Of a stretch of DNA of 64,000 nt, positions 45,825 to 56,701 are shown piece after piece; the first letter of the stretch is position 1; every line of letters begins with the position of its first letter. The stretch is from Gamsiella multidivaricata (Eukaryota; Mortierellomycota; Mortierellomycetes; Mortierellales; Mortierellaceae): the NCBI RefSeq assembly GCF_025024155.1, contig NW_026251717.1, positions 434,001 to 498,000 on the forward strand. Reading direction: 5' to 3'. Under the pieces are notes generated by a model. It had not been told where the DNA came from, did no database searches, and saw nothing but the letters and a program-made list of their open reading frames with translations. The position numbers and the translations under genes are program-made.

Positions 45825-47688
45825 CTATCTTGAACCGCACCGCTGCTGGCGGTCTCCAACGATGGACAGATAATAGCCGACGATGTCCCTGTCTTTTTTC
45901 AGATACATAGGGACAGAGACTATCTTCTTTGGGTCAAGGTCTATGCAAGTGATTTTGTATATAAAGTCCTCGTTGTTGACCCTGATTTTCCGGTAGTTCT
46001 CGCTGAACTCAAGTATGCCCACTCCGAGACTAACAAGGTTGAGTGCAATCACGTTCATTAGAAGGTAGGTCTTCAGTATTCTCGTTGAAAGACATAAAAA
46101 ACAATAGTCGTAAATAATCCGAAAGGTTTATCGTTACCTTGATCCGTTTCGCGTAATCGAAGACGTCCCCACGTCCTCTATAATTTGATCCGCCTGATCC
46201 TCACGCCGAACTGTGATCAGAATAGAACAATCTTTCAACGTCGCCGACAAAAGGAATTCGCGGATGTAGTGCAGTTTGAGGCTGGCCGGCACCGTATTCG
46301 GGTTATCAAGATCGTCCTCCGGTCCAAACCCCAGGCTGGTAGCAATGCTGGTCGCAAATATTTCATGTTCCATGTCCATCATTTCATTCATATCCGTGCG
46401 ATACAAAAAGGAGTTTGCTGTATCCAGGAATTCCTCAAGAGTTGGTTCCGGAAGGATGCCCATAGCCGGATCAACCAACTGAGCATAGAAACGATGAATG
46501 GTCTCCACATCCAGCGAGTCCAGTGCCTGTTGAAGTCGACCGAGTCGCCTAAGTAATGGCGACTGGACTAGAATCCGTACCAAAACCTCTGTAAGTGATG
46601 TCTCTAGAGGCCTCTCCTGAACGTCAGTCTGCGAATCTGCTCTTTGCGGCTTCTTAGGAGCGGATCCAGGCCCTGAAAGGCACTGCAGCATTGCCTCATT
46701 GGAGATAGGCCATATCTCTCCGTCGACAAAGAGACGTAGGTTGTTCTGGGGCGTTCGCACAAGAGAATCCAGGGCGTTCCGTACCAAAGGCGGTTCGCCT
46801 GAGAACAAGTCGATAGGGCAGAATTCACTCAAACTGTCTTCCTGTCCCAATTTGATTTTGCGATGTTGATACATGCAGAATCGGCATTTACGCCGCTTAA
46901 TGTCATTGTCCTTGCAGATAAATCCTGACTGTGTCAGGAATCCCCATTTAGGCTAATTGATGGTATGTTCAGTGAGAGATATGAATGAAAACCAATGCGA
47001 GAGAGTCGTGCAGTTTTTCACCAAGTAAACATTACCTTAATCTCAACGGCGACCGAGGGTTGGCCAGCAGAAGGCTTGATGAATCGTGTATGATCCAGCA
47101 CCAGGAATCCTGTAATCTGTGAATGGTCAATTGCCTTATGCAGCCGACCCTCTGGACGCGAGGGTTCAATGGTTTCTGCCAGCTCTCTAAGGAACTCCTT
47201 GGGAAGCGAGATTGGGATCTAATATCACGAGTGAAAATGATCGTGTTCCGGATTGTAAGCAAGTGACTCTCCACAGAAGCAATGACGACCAAAACAGTCG
47301 ACTGCACTCACCAATTGCTCGATGAACTCTTGCCCTAGAAGAAGACCCATGACCTTGGAGGCAAAAAGCGATTCGCTGGATACATCATTCGTTTCGGTGG
47401 CATGTCCGTCAATGGGTGCTTCTGCTGTTGCGGTGTCAGAATCTGGCGTCTTCTCGGTTATTTGGCGGTCAGTCTTCCGAAGGCGAAGCAAGGTGGTTTT
47501 CTAGGGCAAGTCATTCGCGGTTAGATATACTCGCTAGACTGGATGCACAGTCAAAGATGTCTCAGAATCGGTCACTGCATTACAAATCGAGGGTCAGGTC
47601 CAATGTACTGCAGGACTAGGTTGGCGTTTCCCTCGGCTCGATACCTCCACTGCTCCACGCGATAGAGTTCCTGCATTGATGTTGCCAT
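45825..47688 (-). CDS. IPK1: Inositol-pentakisphosphate 2-kinase
   Basis: Phosphorylates inositol pentakisphosphate at position 2 to make phytate (IP6), which supports mRNA export and feeds pyrophosphate synthesis. Five exons, 47688-47584, 47500-47312, 47218-47036, 46952-46138 and 46029-45825, give 498 residues. The N-terminus has WRYRAEGNANLVLQY and then LLRLRKTD, which fit the ATP-binding lobe. VAVEIKPKWGFL is the family hallmark and spans an intron junction. It is followed by CRFCMYQHRK with zinc-binding-type cysteines, FCPIDLFSG, and PQNNLRLFVDGE. The C-terminus has YKITCIDLDPKKIVSVP, with the metal-binding-type IDLD. It ends 198 bases after the tetraspanin start, on the same strand. Confidence 0.9.
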
Positions 47689-48009
47689 GGCCTGTATTTT
47701 CCTTCTTTTAGCCCCTTTGCCTCCGGCTGTGTTTGCGTGGATCGGAGGGATTGATCTGATGAGAGGTGTGGGAAAATGGAATGCGATGGAAGGTTCAAGT
47801 CGATGGTTCTGACTCAGGTCCCGTTGGCGTGATGTAGGACGCCAGTGGTTGTTGCTGTGGCCGGCAAATTGAAGCTAAACAGGAACCTTCAACGAACCAA
47901 TAAAAGAATCAGCTTCCTTTACATCTCATTCAACCGGTACCAGCAGCTCCAGGGGTTTCCTCATCTCACACTCTTCCGCTACTAAAAAAGAATTCTATCC
48001 GTAACAACC
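47689..48009. promoter_or_regulatory. Short divergent promoter between the IPK1 and serine dehydratase genes
   Basis: Only 321 bases separate the two start codons. A CCAAT box on the plus strand (AACCAATAAAAG near 47895-47906) sits near the middle. Sharing of control elements is likely from spacing alone but not shown. Confidence 0.5.
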
Positions 48010-49820
48010 ATGGCCGTCCCTGTTCAGCCCCTTCACAACCCTACGCCTCTGCTGCACTCTTCAGAGCTCACCCGCAAGACTCAGATGTAACTATGCTGAT
48101 TTACTCCGCCTCGCCTCTTTTTTTTGATGACTGCTGGATCCTGGATCCTAGATATCTGAGCACTAAAATGTATCTTAACTGTGGGCCCCTAGTAATATCT
48201 GGCTCAAGCTTGAGAACCTGCAGCCGAGTGGATCTTTCAAAATAAGGTACGAAGAAAGCAGGTTATGCCATTGAGATGCACAGTAATTTCGTCCGCATAG
48301 TTGGTCCAGATTTTCCAGTTCTGATTACTTTTTTTTCTTTTTTACAGAGGTCTTGGGCACATGTGTCAAAAGGCGGCTCTGAAGCACGGCTCCAAGACTC
48401 ATCTAGTCTGCTCCTCTGGCGGTAATGCTGGCCTGGCCGTTGCATATGCAGGACGGCAGCTCGATGCCAAGGTCACTGTCGTTGTCCCTCAGTCGTGCAG
48501 TCAGTTCATGATGAAAAAGATTCAGGCTGAGGGGGCCGCTGTGGAGGTAGAAGGAGAGGTATGTGCTTCGTTCTGCGGTGTTGCGCAGTAAAGTAAGTTT
48601 CTTCCCACGGGTCCACATGTACGACTAACATTCCCAACGTGCTTTGACAATTGCAGGCCTGGGATGAAGCTGATCTGCGAGCGCGTACCATTGTTGCTAA
48701 CGACCCACACGCGTGAGTACCGTCGTTTTATTCAATGCATCAAGAGTGGAAAATAGCAGCCCTGGGATTCATATCTACATCATATCAGAAACTAACGCTA
48801 TTCTCTTTGATCTTTCATTTTCTTACAAATAGAGTGTACATCCCGCCATTTGATCACCCCGATATCTGGGAGGGCAATTCGACCATGATTTCCGAGCTTA
48901 AAGCGCAACTAGGCGGAATTGTCCCCGATGCGATTGTCTGCTCAGTCGGAGGAGGAGGTCTGATGAATGGCGTTATCCTTGGATGCCAGGCTGCCGGCTG
49001 GAGCAAAGGTATGATGTAATCCCATACCGAGGTGCCTGGTCATAACAAGAAATTCTATTGGAGCTTTTACTCAATTAACAATCAATATTTATATTGTTTT
49101 ATCATTGCCAGTCCCTGTGCTTGCGGTCGAGACCCATGGTGCCAACTCGTTCCAACAATCCGTCTTGGCTGGCGAGCTGGTCACTCTGCCCAAGATCACA
49201 TCCATAGCCACGTCACTTGGGGCCAAGAAATCCTCTGCAAAATCCCTCGAGCTGAGCCTTGTGCATCCTGTTGTGCCTTTTTCAGTGAGTGACGCGATGG
49301 CAGCTCGCGCATGCTGGCAACTTCTCGGTAGGTGCTAGGTCATGTCCATGGTCGTGCATCTAAGCGCGCGAGCTCTATTAGACATGTCCATAACGTTTTA
49401 ATTTTGTCCGCACTAGATGATCACCGCTTCGCGGTGGAGCCTGCCTGTGGTGCGTCCCTAGGCATTGCGTACACGCCTGGATTGCTATCCAACATCTTCC
49501 CTAACCTGAATCAGGATTCAAACGTGGTCGTTATTGTCTGTGGAGGATCCAACATCCATTTCGACTTGCTTAGTGAGTACAAGGAGAAGTTCGGGGCGGA
49601 TGGCCAGCAGTCATCTATTGCTGTTAGAAGTGGTGACCAAATCTTGCTCAAAATGACGAACGAGACTATGCCGGCGCAGAGCGCTATATTTTCAAATGTT
49701 TACAAGGCCACATCCAAGACGAAGGAAGACCTCAACGTTACCACTGTCACTGTCAAGGATGAAATTCTTGTAGCTCCCACTGGAACCGTTATAGCAGAAA
49801 AGGTATTCGTGGAAGCCTAA
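48010..49820 (+). CDS. L-serine dehydratase/L-threonine deaminase (PLP-dependent)
   Basis: Deaminates L-serine to pyruvate and ammonia (threonine to 2-oxobutanoate) in the cytosol, allowing growth on these amino acids. Seven exons, 48010-48086, 48193-48246, 48348-48558, 48657-48712, 48833-49008, 49112-49327 and 49417-49820, give 397 residues. The cofactor lysine lies in ENLQPSGSFKIRG near residue 41. SSGGNAG, the phosphate-binding CSVGGGGLMNG and the EPACGASLG motif follow. The match to the catabolic, animal/yeast CHA1-like type is close, and no ACT regulatory domain is present. About 70 residues after KEKFGADG extend beyond the usual end and have no recognised domain (see findings). Confidence 0.92.
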
Positions 49821-50607
49821 CTTCCTCACTATAAATATAGATGCCGTAGAAAATACAATAGAGCCAAAAAAAAAAAAAAAAAAAAAAAAAAAAGGAAAAG
49901 GAAAAGGAAAATGTAGCGCCGTTAATTCGACTCGATACGCGTCAGATAGCCATAATGGCGCGTCTACCACTGCTTAGAGCATAGCTAGTAACACCCATTC
50001 ATCTGTCAGTCTATCAGCGTACTTGTTCCTATTGTATGGCGTGCCTTTTCTGTGTTTTTGTCGATGAGAGGGCAAGCTCGCCCACTGAATCGACCTCCCC
50101 GATTGGTACTGTCGAATTAGTAACAGATGCGTCTTTTGATGAGTACTGTTTCCATTATCTCTCCAAACCTAGAAGGTCATGGCATATTCTTCAGCCCAGT
50201 CTTTATGACGAAAGTTGAATGAATTCAGTGAGATATGAAATTATTCTTGCTCTTTGTGTAGTCTCTATCTTTGTGTGCTCTATTGGCATATGCATAGGGA
50301 ACCGTGGAGTCCAAGAGTCATATGGAACGGTTAGGGTATGAACTATCAGCGAACCAACAACTCAAGTCGCATACGCAAGCACTGTATCGATCAAGGGGAC
50401 AAGGTTCTTTTCCGATGGTACCCTCCATTTTTTTTAAACCCGGCCCTGTTAAGGGCCTCTCGATACCACACTCTCTGAAGACGCGATGGTCATCAACTCT
50501 TTGTCTGTCATTCACGTTCAAGCAGCCAAAGATTAATAACAATAGCAAACTCACCCACTCACCCACCTTCAACTACTCAAGAGCAGAAACAGCAGGAATA
50601 CTTGATC
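49821..50607. other. Intergenic region between serine dehydratase and TAF12
   Basis: Contains 28 A residues at 49866-49893 followed by GGAAAA units to about 49911. The rest is featureless. Confidence 0.55.
49866..49911 (+). repeat. Poly(A) tract running into GGAAAA units
   Basis: 28 A residues then three GGAAAA-type units, starting 46 bases past the serine dehydratase stop. It is the most element-tail-like of the A tracts here, but no target duplication was seen. Confidence 0.75.
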
Positions 50608-51201
50608 ATGACTTCACCAGGAAGTGGGCTCGACATGTCTGAGAACTCGTCCAGCTTGATCACCAAGCGCAAGATCCAGGAAATGGTAGCACAGATCGAC
50701 CCAAGCGAAAGACTGGAACCTGAGGTCGAGGATGTAAGAGTCATTCATCGGGGTGTCTTCTACAAGTGCATGGAGGATATATTATTCAATTTACCGACAA
50801 TTCCACGTAACAGCTGCTGTGTCTGACCTATTGTAACATGCGGTAGATTCTATTAGAGTTGGCGGACGAGTTCATCGAGTCCGTAACGCAATTTGCCTGC
50901 AGACTAGCCACACACCGAAAGTCGTCGACACTGGAAGTCAAGGATGTTCAACTTCATCTCGGTAAGGATAGCGGGATGGAATGCTGCAATACTATGTGGT
51001 CTTTTCGCGAGCTTCAGCATAACTCAATGTTATTTCATTCTATGTGCACCATATGTAGAGAGAAATTGGAACATCAGGATCCCAGGATTTGCGTCAGAGG
51101 AGATTCGATCCGTACGAAAGTCGACAGTACCATCATCTCATACGCAAAAAGTAACTGCGGTCAATAATGCCAAGGCATCCTTGGCATCCACAAGCAAGTG
51201 A
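50608..51201 (+). CDS. TAF12: Transcription initiation factor TFIID/SAGA subunit TAF12
   Basis: Histone-fold subunit that pairs with TAF4 in TFIID (and with ADA1 in SAGA) in the nucleus. Exons 50608-50733, 50847-50961 and 51059-51201 give 127 residues. The histone fold covers about residues 17-85: [19 protein letters not shown] (helix 1 and loop), [28 protein letters not shown] (helix 2, crossing the first intron), and [22 protein letters not shown] (helix 3). The last 40 residues are basic and Ser/Thr-rich. The protein is short because the long Gln-rich N-terminus of other TAF12s is absent. The start ATG is preceded by an in-frame TTG, so the ATG is taken. Confidence 0.93.
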
Positions 51202-51718
51202 CAAGATGATTTTGCATGGAGCCGGATCACTTTTAGTTGCTAAAGTACAGCTACTGGGATCAGCACAACAGAAACAAAAAGAGACGGCTTTGCAAGATGT
51301 AAACTAGGACACCCTCAGCAACAATGTACAATAAGGCTCAGTGCCACAGACGCACACCGCATTTCGAAAATGAACTGTTCAGAAAATAAACTATATGCCG
51401 TTGTTTTTTCTGCGTCTTGCGCTTCACAACCAGACGCTAGGCTCTTTTTTTTGTCATGGACACATATCTCCGCTATCCAGGCCGGACAGAAGACAGCGTT
51501 ATTTGAGAATCAAGACATCGAGAACTATATATCATGTCGAATGTAAGAACAAACAGACGCGGAGTCGCTTGGCGTGCTCAGCTCGATGAGATGACATGAT
51601 CATCATTTTTATCGACTTGGTCGAACCCTCGCTTAATGATACGATGCGTTGGCCACATCAAGACAAAATACGCTGGTGACCAGATCAAACCCGTCCAACA
51701 ATTTTTGCAGGAATTCAT
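51202..51718. other. Convergent intergenic stretch
   Basis: Lies between the TAF12 stop and the stop of the minus-strand orphan. No motif or RNA gene is recognised. Confidence 0.5.
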
Positions 51719-52036
51719 TCATCTGAACTGGAACGACAGTAGCATCTCTGTTTTTTTGCAGAAGACTTGCTGACAACATAAAAAGGGGCCAAGTCGCTTG
51801 ACCTCCTTGACGTATTCGCCAAGTACACGAATCCAGCCGGCATGCTCTCTAATATACTTGAGCTTGGCTTCATCGCCGTTGAGACCGTAAACAGCGCGAT
51901 GGTCTACCTCATTATACCTCATGAAGTACTGGATCTTGGATACGGGTTCAGTAAAGCAGGTGCAGAGAAGGAGGCTATCAAGAACGAGTGCTTCGCAACG
52001 TATGTCTAGCTTTCCGGTTGGTGTTTTTTGAGACAT
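51719..52036 (-). CDS. Small orphan protein, 105 residues
   Basis: Not recognised. The frame is open for 66 more codons upstream, but the ATG before SQKTPTGKLD gives a compact protein and leaves 262 bases to the divergent LOG-family start. It contains several cysteines, some paired (LLCTCF, FLCCQQVFC), and a helical, charged middle (DEAKLKYIREHAGWIRVLGE). No signal peptide or clear membrane span is present. The paired-cysteine end might bind metal, which is a guess. It may also be longer or spliced. Confidence 0.45.
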   Translation of the reverse strand: MSQKTPTGKLDIRCEALVLDSLLLCTCFTEPVSKIQYFMRYNEVDHRAVYGLNGDEAKLKYIREHAGWIRVLGEYVKEVKRLGPFLCCQQVFCKKTEMLLSFQFR

Positions 52037-52298
52037 TGTGGGGCTGTAGACCACAGCATGAGCTGTGAAGTAAAGGTTGTCGAGTAAGAATAGGGATGCT
52101 TGTGGACGCGGATATGAGTAAGCAGGATGAAAAATGAAGGAATTGATCAGTTCTTTGGATATGGTAGGCTTCACTTCAAAAACGCTGGGAAACAACAGCC
52201 ACGCGGGGAAATGGATCGTTTTCCTGCTAACCAAGTCTACGCTTTTCTCCTTTCCACCCTACTCGCGTATACGTTCATACATCCTTCAACTGTTCCCC

Positions 52299-53619
52299 AT
52301 GCCTGAGACCAGCACAACCACCAATGAGGCCGCCACCCCAACGCGGTTCATCACCGTCTTCTGTGGATCATCACCGTAAGCTCCATTGCTTTTTCGACCT
52401 TGCTACTGGAAAGGAGTGATTGTGGAAATCTGATTCTGTACAAACATTCTGCTCCTGTCGGTCTGTAGTGGTCGAGATCCCGATTACGTTGAAATGGCCA
52501 AAGGTATGAGCTATTAATGACTCAAGAAGGCATTATAGGTCTCTCTGCAGGGTTCTAAACATCCATATCCGCCGCATTGAATAGAGCTTGGTCGCGAAAT
52601 GCTCAAGAGGAACTACGGCCTTGTCTACGGTATGTTTCCTTCCTTCCTTCTCTAAGTTTCACAGATCATCATACTCTACAATGCTTGGACGAAAGTGCTC
52701 TTGTATTCACTTATCCTTAATGTTCTTTGTTATCTTTGTTAAGGCGGTGGTTCTTATGGATTGATGGGAGCCATTGCAAAAACTATCCATGAAGGAGGCG
52801 GAAAAGTCATTGGAGTCATCCCTGAAGCCCTCAAGAAGATCGAGCGCCCAGGTAAGTACAACTGTACCTATCCTCATCATGCGCCATGTCAGGGATCCCT
52901 AATCTCTTTTTTTATGGCACTGACTGCGCCTTGATGGAGTCTCCTGGAGTACATCCAAGCGTTTTCCAGTAACTAATAACCTGCATGTATTTTTCTGCTG
53001 GCCAATAGAAATCCCCGACGTTGACAACGACCGGGTTTTTGGAGAGGAGATCGTCGTCAAGGATATGCATACCAGGAAAGCGTTGATGAATAAGCTGGTG
53101 CGTATCAGGACTATGTACTACCCTGGTGTAGAGATCTGGAGTGCGCCTATACCTCGATGAGGTCGTGCGGGTTGTATCGACGACTCGTACTCTGACATCT
53201 TTTTGTGATTCATTGTTAACTATTTTTCTTAGTCAAGCGGCTTTATTACGATGCCTGGCGGCTACGGTACCATGGAGGAATTACTTGAGATTACCACCTG
53301 GTCGCAGCTGAGCATTCACGACAAACCAGTGATGCTTTTCAACATGAAGGGATACTTTGAGCACCTGCTCAAGTTCATCGAACACTCGGTTGAAGGTACG
53401 CGTTTTATCCGTTCCGCCTGAAATATGGCGCATCTTCGCAGTTCTAATTCATCTTTCATTATAGAGAAATTTATTGTCGACTGGAGTTCCAAGGTCATTA
53501 TTGCTGGATCGACTGCCAAGGAGGTCCTCGATAAGTTGGAAGTTTACCAGCCCCCTGCCTCCCGCTACTCATTGAAATGGAATGAGGTTGATTCGGAGCC
53601 AAAGGAGAACTTTGTTTGA
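52299..53619 (+). CDS. LOG-family cytokinin riboside 5'-monophosphate phosphoribohydrolase
   Basis: LOG proteins release free cytokinin base, or more generally adenine-type bases, from the riboside monophosphate. Seven exons, 52299-52375, 52469-52503, 52585-52629, 52744-52851, 53009-53097, 53233-53395 and 53465-53619, give 223 residues, typical for the family. The Rossmann-like start [10 protein letters not shown] is followed by [13 protein letters not shown] and KVIGVIP. The signature [12 protein letters not shown] contains the catalytic Glu and the ribose-phosphate-binding glycines; a matching Arg lies in MHTRKALM. The family was long annotated as lysine decarboxylase. In a soil or root-associated fungus, plant-hormone production is possible, but general nucleotide salvage is equally so. 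Confidence 0.93.
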
Positions 53620-53728
53620 ATTGATCTTAGATATTAAGGGTCCTCGACAATAAAAGGGACAGCTGTCATCTGTCATCTATCTTTTCGTCGTTCATCACTT
53701 CTCATCTTCACTCACTACAACAACAGCC

Positions 53729-54303
53729 ATGCCAGTATGTGAACCGCATGAGGTGTATTTAGTTCGTCAACCTATACTTTCTGTTTGCTTCCTTGATTCT
53801 CCAGTGACTGACTGCGTACGTATTATCTTGCACTGGTTTCTCCAGGTTTACAAGTACGACGTTACCATGACCTGCTCTGGATGCAGTGGTGCTGTCACCC
53901 GCGTCTTGAACAAGCTGAAGGACGCAGGTAAGACGAACGCAGTGTCGTGTGCTTGGTTTGAGGGTCCAATTAACATAGAAGATAATAGTGCCTGCGCTTT
54001 GTCCCTGGAAATAATGTTGACTCACAATTGAAACGACTTGGATCATATCATGACGCGACTATAGGTTCTGTTGAGCAGTTCGATGTCTCGCTCGAGACCC
54101 AGAAGGTCACTGTCGAGTCCGAAAAGCTTAGCGAGGTTAGTCGCCGACGACAGATGCGTGTAAATTGCTTCTAAAGTCCAACCTTCTTTTGAGGCGCTGA
54201 GGGTGTTTACTAATCAAGTTGTGTGTGTGGATACTCTTTGTAGGCTGATATCCTCCAGACCATCCAGAAGACTGGCAAGGCCGCCAAGGTTGCCTCGGAC
54301 TAA
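53729..54303 (+). CDS. ATX1: ATX1-type copper metallochaperone
   Basis: Carries Cu(I) in the cytosol to the copper ATPase of the late Golgi. Exons 53729-53734, 53846-53927, 54065-54135 and 54244-54303 give 72 residues, one less than yeast Atx1. The first coding exon holds only ATG CCA before the donor GTATGT. The metal site MTCSGCSGAV is intact (CxxC), followed by the ferredoxin-like fold with VEQFDVSLETQKVTVES and a C-terminal KTGKAAKVAS that keeps the conserved lysine patch. The upstream spacer to the LOG-family stop is only 109 bases. AATAAA at 54384-54389 is a likely polyadenylation signal. Confidence 0.94.
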
Positions 54304-54574
54304 GTGTCCACGCTTGCTTGCGTGCTCTTTGAGTAGCTGCCCTTTGTCCTTGTCTCTTCATCTACGCCCTTTGCACTCCCCTGAATAAAAGAAAATTGTC
54401 AAAAGATGTACATGTACCTTGTCGGCCTGTCAGAATCCGAACGTGACAAAAGCACATGAAACAGTCTTGGGCAGATTCACTTCACAAGCAGTAAAGTGCT
54501 TTCATCAAATCAGACCGCAGAGCAAACTCGACATCCCAGCACAGAGAACAGCAAACAGCAATAACGCCAGCATC

Positions 54575-56158
54575 ATGTTGCCTCCTCCAAAAGCGACGCT
54601 TCTTCTCCTGTTTGTCCACGGCTTCAAGGGCCATGACCATCACACTTTTTTGGACTTTCCAACGAGGATCATGACCATCTTTACAAATGCAAAACTTAAC
54701 CTGGATGTCGAGTCCATCGTCTACCCACAATATGATACCCGAGGCGACTTTAGCGTGAGTCGATTGAAAATGTGGACGGAACATATTGTGCACCCTAGTC
54801 AAGGAAAAGGAGGAACATGCCCACCTTGGTGTGCCTAACCAGTTCTAATTCCCTCTCTCTCTTTTGTTGCTATCTGATAGGCTGCAGTGAAGACGTTCGC
54901 GGAGTGGACTCAGCAGCAGGTCAAGAGTCGACAAGAATTTAATAATCGAGTGTACAGTCCGAGGCAGAACGAGGCAAAGGAAATGAAGCCGAGTGAGATG
55001 AAAGCCGACCAAGCAGACATTGACGAGAAGACTGTTGCGAAGGAGACCGAGGACAAGATACCCCCAGTCTTCGTGTGTGTTATCGGTCATTCCATGGGCG
55101 GATTAGTTGGTAATGCTTTAATATCTCTCGGCAGTGAATGCAGATGTCGATGACGCCGTCATAACGACTTTACTTACGCTATATACTTCTTTTTCCACAT
55201 CCTTGTGTTAACACCAATTTAGCCGCGGATGCTGCGCTACTACTGCATTCACTACCTGAAAGGTCGCCCGTCATTGGCATTTTGGCGTTCGATACGCCTT
55301 ATTTTGGGTTGAACCACACCATTTTCACACAGGCAGCGTACGAACGAGCGACAGGATTGGCACAAAAGGCCTCGGGTGCATACTCGCTCGTGTCCGCTTA
55401 TCTTCCTGCAGCTGCTGCATGGGGCACAGTGTCCACGACCACTACGAAGACCTCGAGTGACAATAAGGAACGCGAAGAGCAGAAAAGGGAAGGGGGTCAA
55501 TCATCATCGACAGCCCCGAGTGGCTTCAACCCCACGTCGTTATGGTCCGCAACGTCTTCTAACGAAAAGACGGTAACGACAACATCAACTTCGAGCTCAA
55601 AGTGGGGCTGGGGTTCGATTGCGCTCGGAGTTGGAGCCGCAGTGGCAGCGACGGGGGCCGCATATGTTGTCAACAACCATATGAACAAAGGAATGGAGTA
55701 CATCACGTCCCACATCCAGTTTGTTGGTATCCTGTGGAGTAATGCCCAGCTTAAACAAAGGTCAATACCAAAGCGCTAGCAAATGTTGCTGAAGGTCGCT
55801 TTAACTGTCCTTTAGCTGTAATTAACATGCAAATCATCCATCTGTCTTTTGGATGTCTAGGGTTGCAAACGTCCTGGAACTGCCCATCGGATTCCATTGT
55901 TTCTACACCCAGATCCAGATCCCGGCAAGCTCCAGCAACAATTGGAGGCCATCATCCAGAACGTTTGTTGAGCTCTCATCGATCCCTAATGGCATACGGG
56001 AGCACTTTTCTGCGCGCGAGTGCTCGGGACAGGATGAAATTGAGGCTCATATGGAGATGTTCAATCCGGGCAAGAACTTCGACTACTACCAAATGGGCGA
56101 CGAAACTGTGAAGCGTATCAAGGTCATGGTCGAGGATGCTTTGAAGCGAGAACCCTAA
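54575..56158 (+). CDS. Alpha/beta-hydrolase (serine lipase/DUF676-like), 414 residues
   Basis: Probable serine esterase or lipase of unknown substrate. Exons 54575-54754, 54881-55109, 55223-55760 and 55861-56158 join in frame. The first strand and oxyanion region is LLLLFVHGFKGHD, and the nucleophile elbow GHSMGGLVA crosses the second intron. AFDTPYFGLNH follows, as in DUF676-like lipases. An insert of about 85 Ser/Thr/Gly-rich residues (near 220-300) comes next, then a small-residue hydrophobic patch (GSIALGVGAAVAATGAAYVV) that could insert in a membrane. The C-terminal part has ELPIGFHCFYTQI and the FDYYQMGDETV region. The catalytic Asp and His cannot be assigned with certainty. Confidence 0.82.
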
Positions 56159-56701
56159 GTTCTTGTACTGATCGTTACCTGTTTCTTAGTATCTTACAGA
56201 GCCGGCTAAATACATCAGTCAACCATAACAATATGAACGGAAGTGGGTTGGGAAGCAGGGGCAAAACTGAATTGGCATCGGTGTTATTGATGAGCGTTCA
56301 ACGTGCGGCATAGAGCAGCATAGAGAGGACAGCAGATACATAATCCCTCATCGACTCGACGAGGAGGACCAACCCCGTGCAGCGGTCTTATCGCCAAGGG
56401 GGAAGCACAAATCAGCCAAGTCTTATCCACGTTGGACGAAGTGGTACGATTGTACCCATGCATTGATACCGCCTTGGGATGCGGACTTAGCATGTATTCG
56501 ATATGACTCTTTTTCGTTCAGGGTTTAATCATCCTTTAACTTTAACGTTCGTTGAGCTTGTTTCTCCTCAGCGCAGTACTCCACCTCCTCTCTCTACTAG
56601 CCCAAGGATAAAAGAAGCACTTGTTCCCACAGGAACCCAGCTTACTTGCTAGACAGCAACAAGCGCGCCGCAAATCGAAAACGTCCTTCTAACCACGCCA
56701 A
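56159..56701. other. Intergenic region before the MFS transporter
   Basis: Just over 500 bases of mixed sequence; no gene or repeat recognised. The last 150 bases are probably promoter and leader. Confidence 0.5.

Noticed and set aside
49866..49893. A tract as the tail of a retroposon
   Set aside because: No target duplication or reverse-transcriptase fragment was found, and similar A or T runs occur in introns and intergenic DNA throughout the window.
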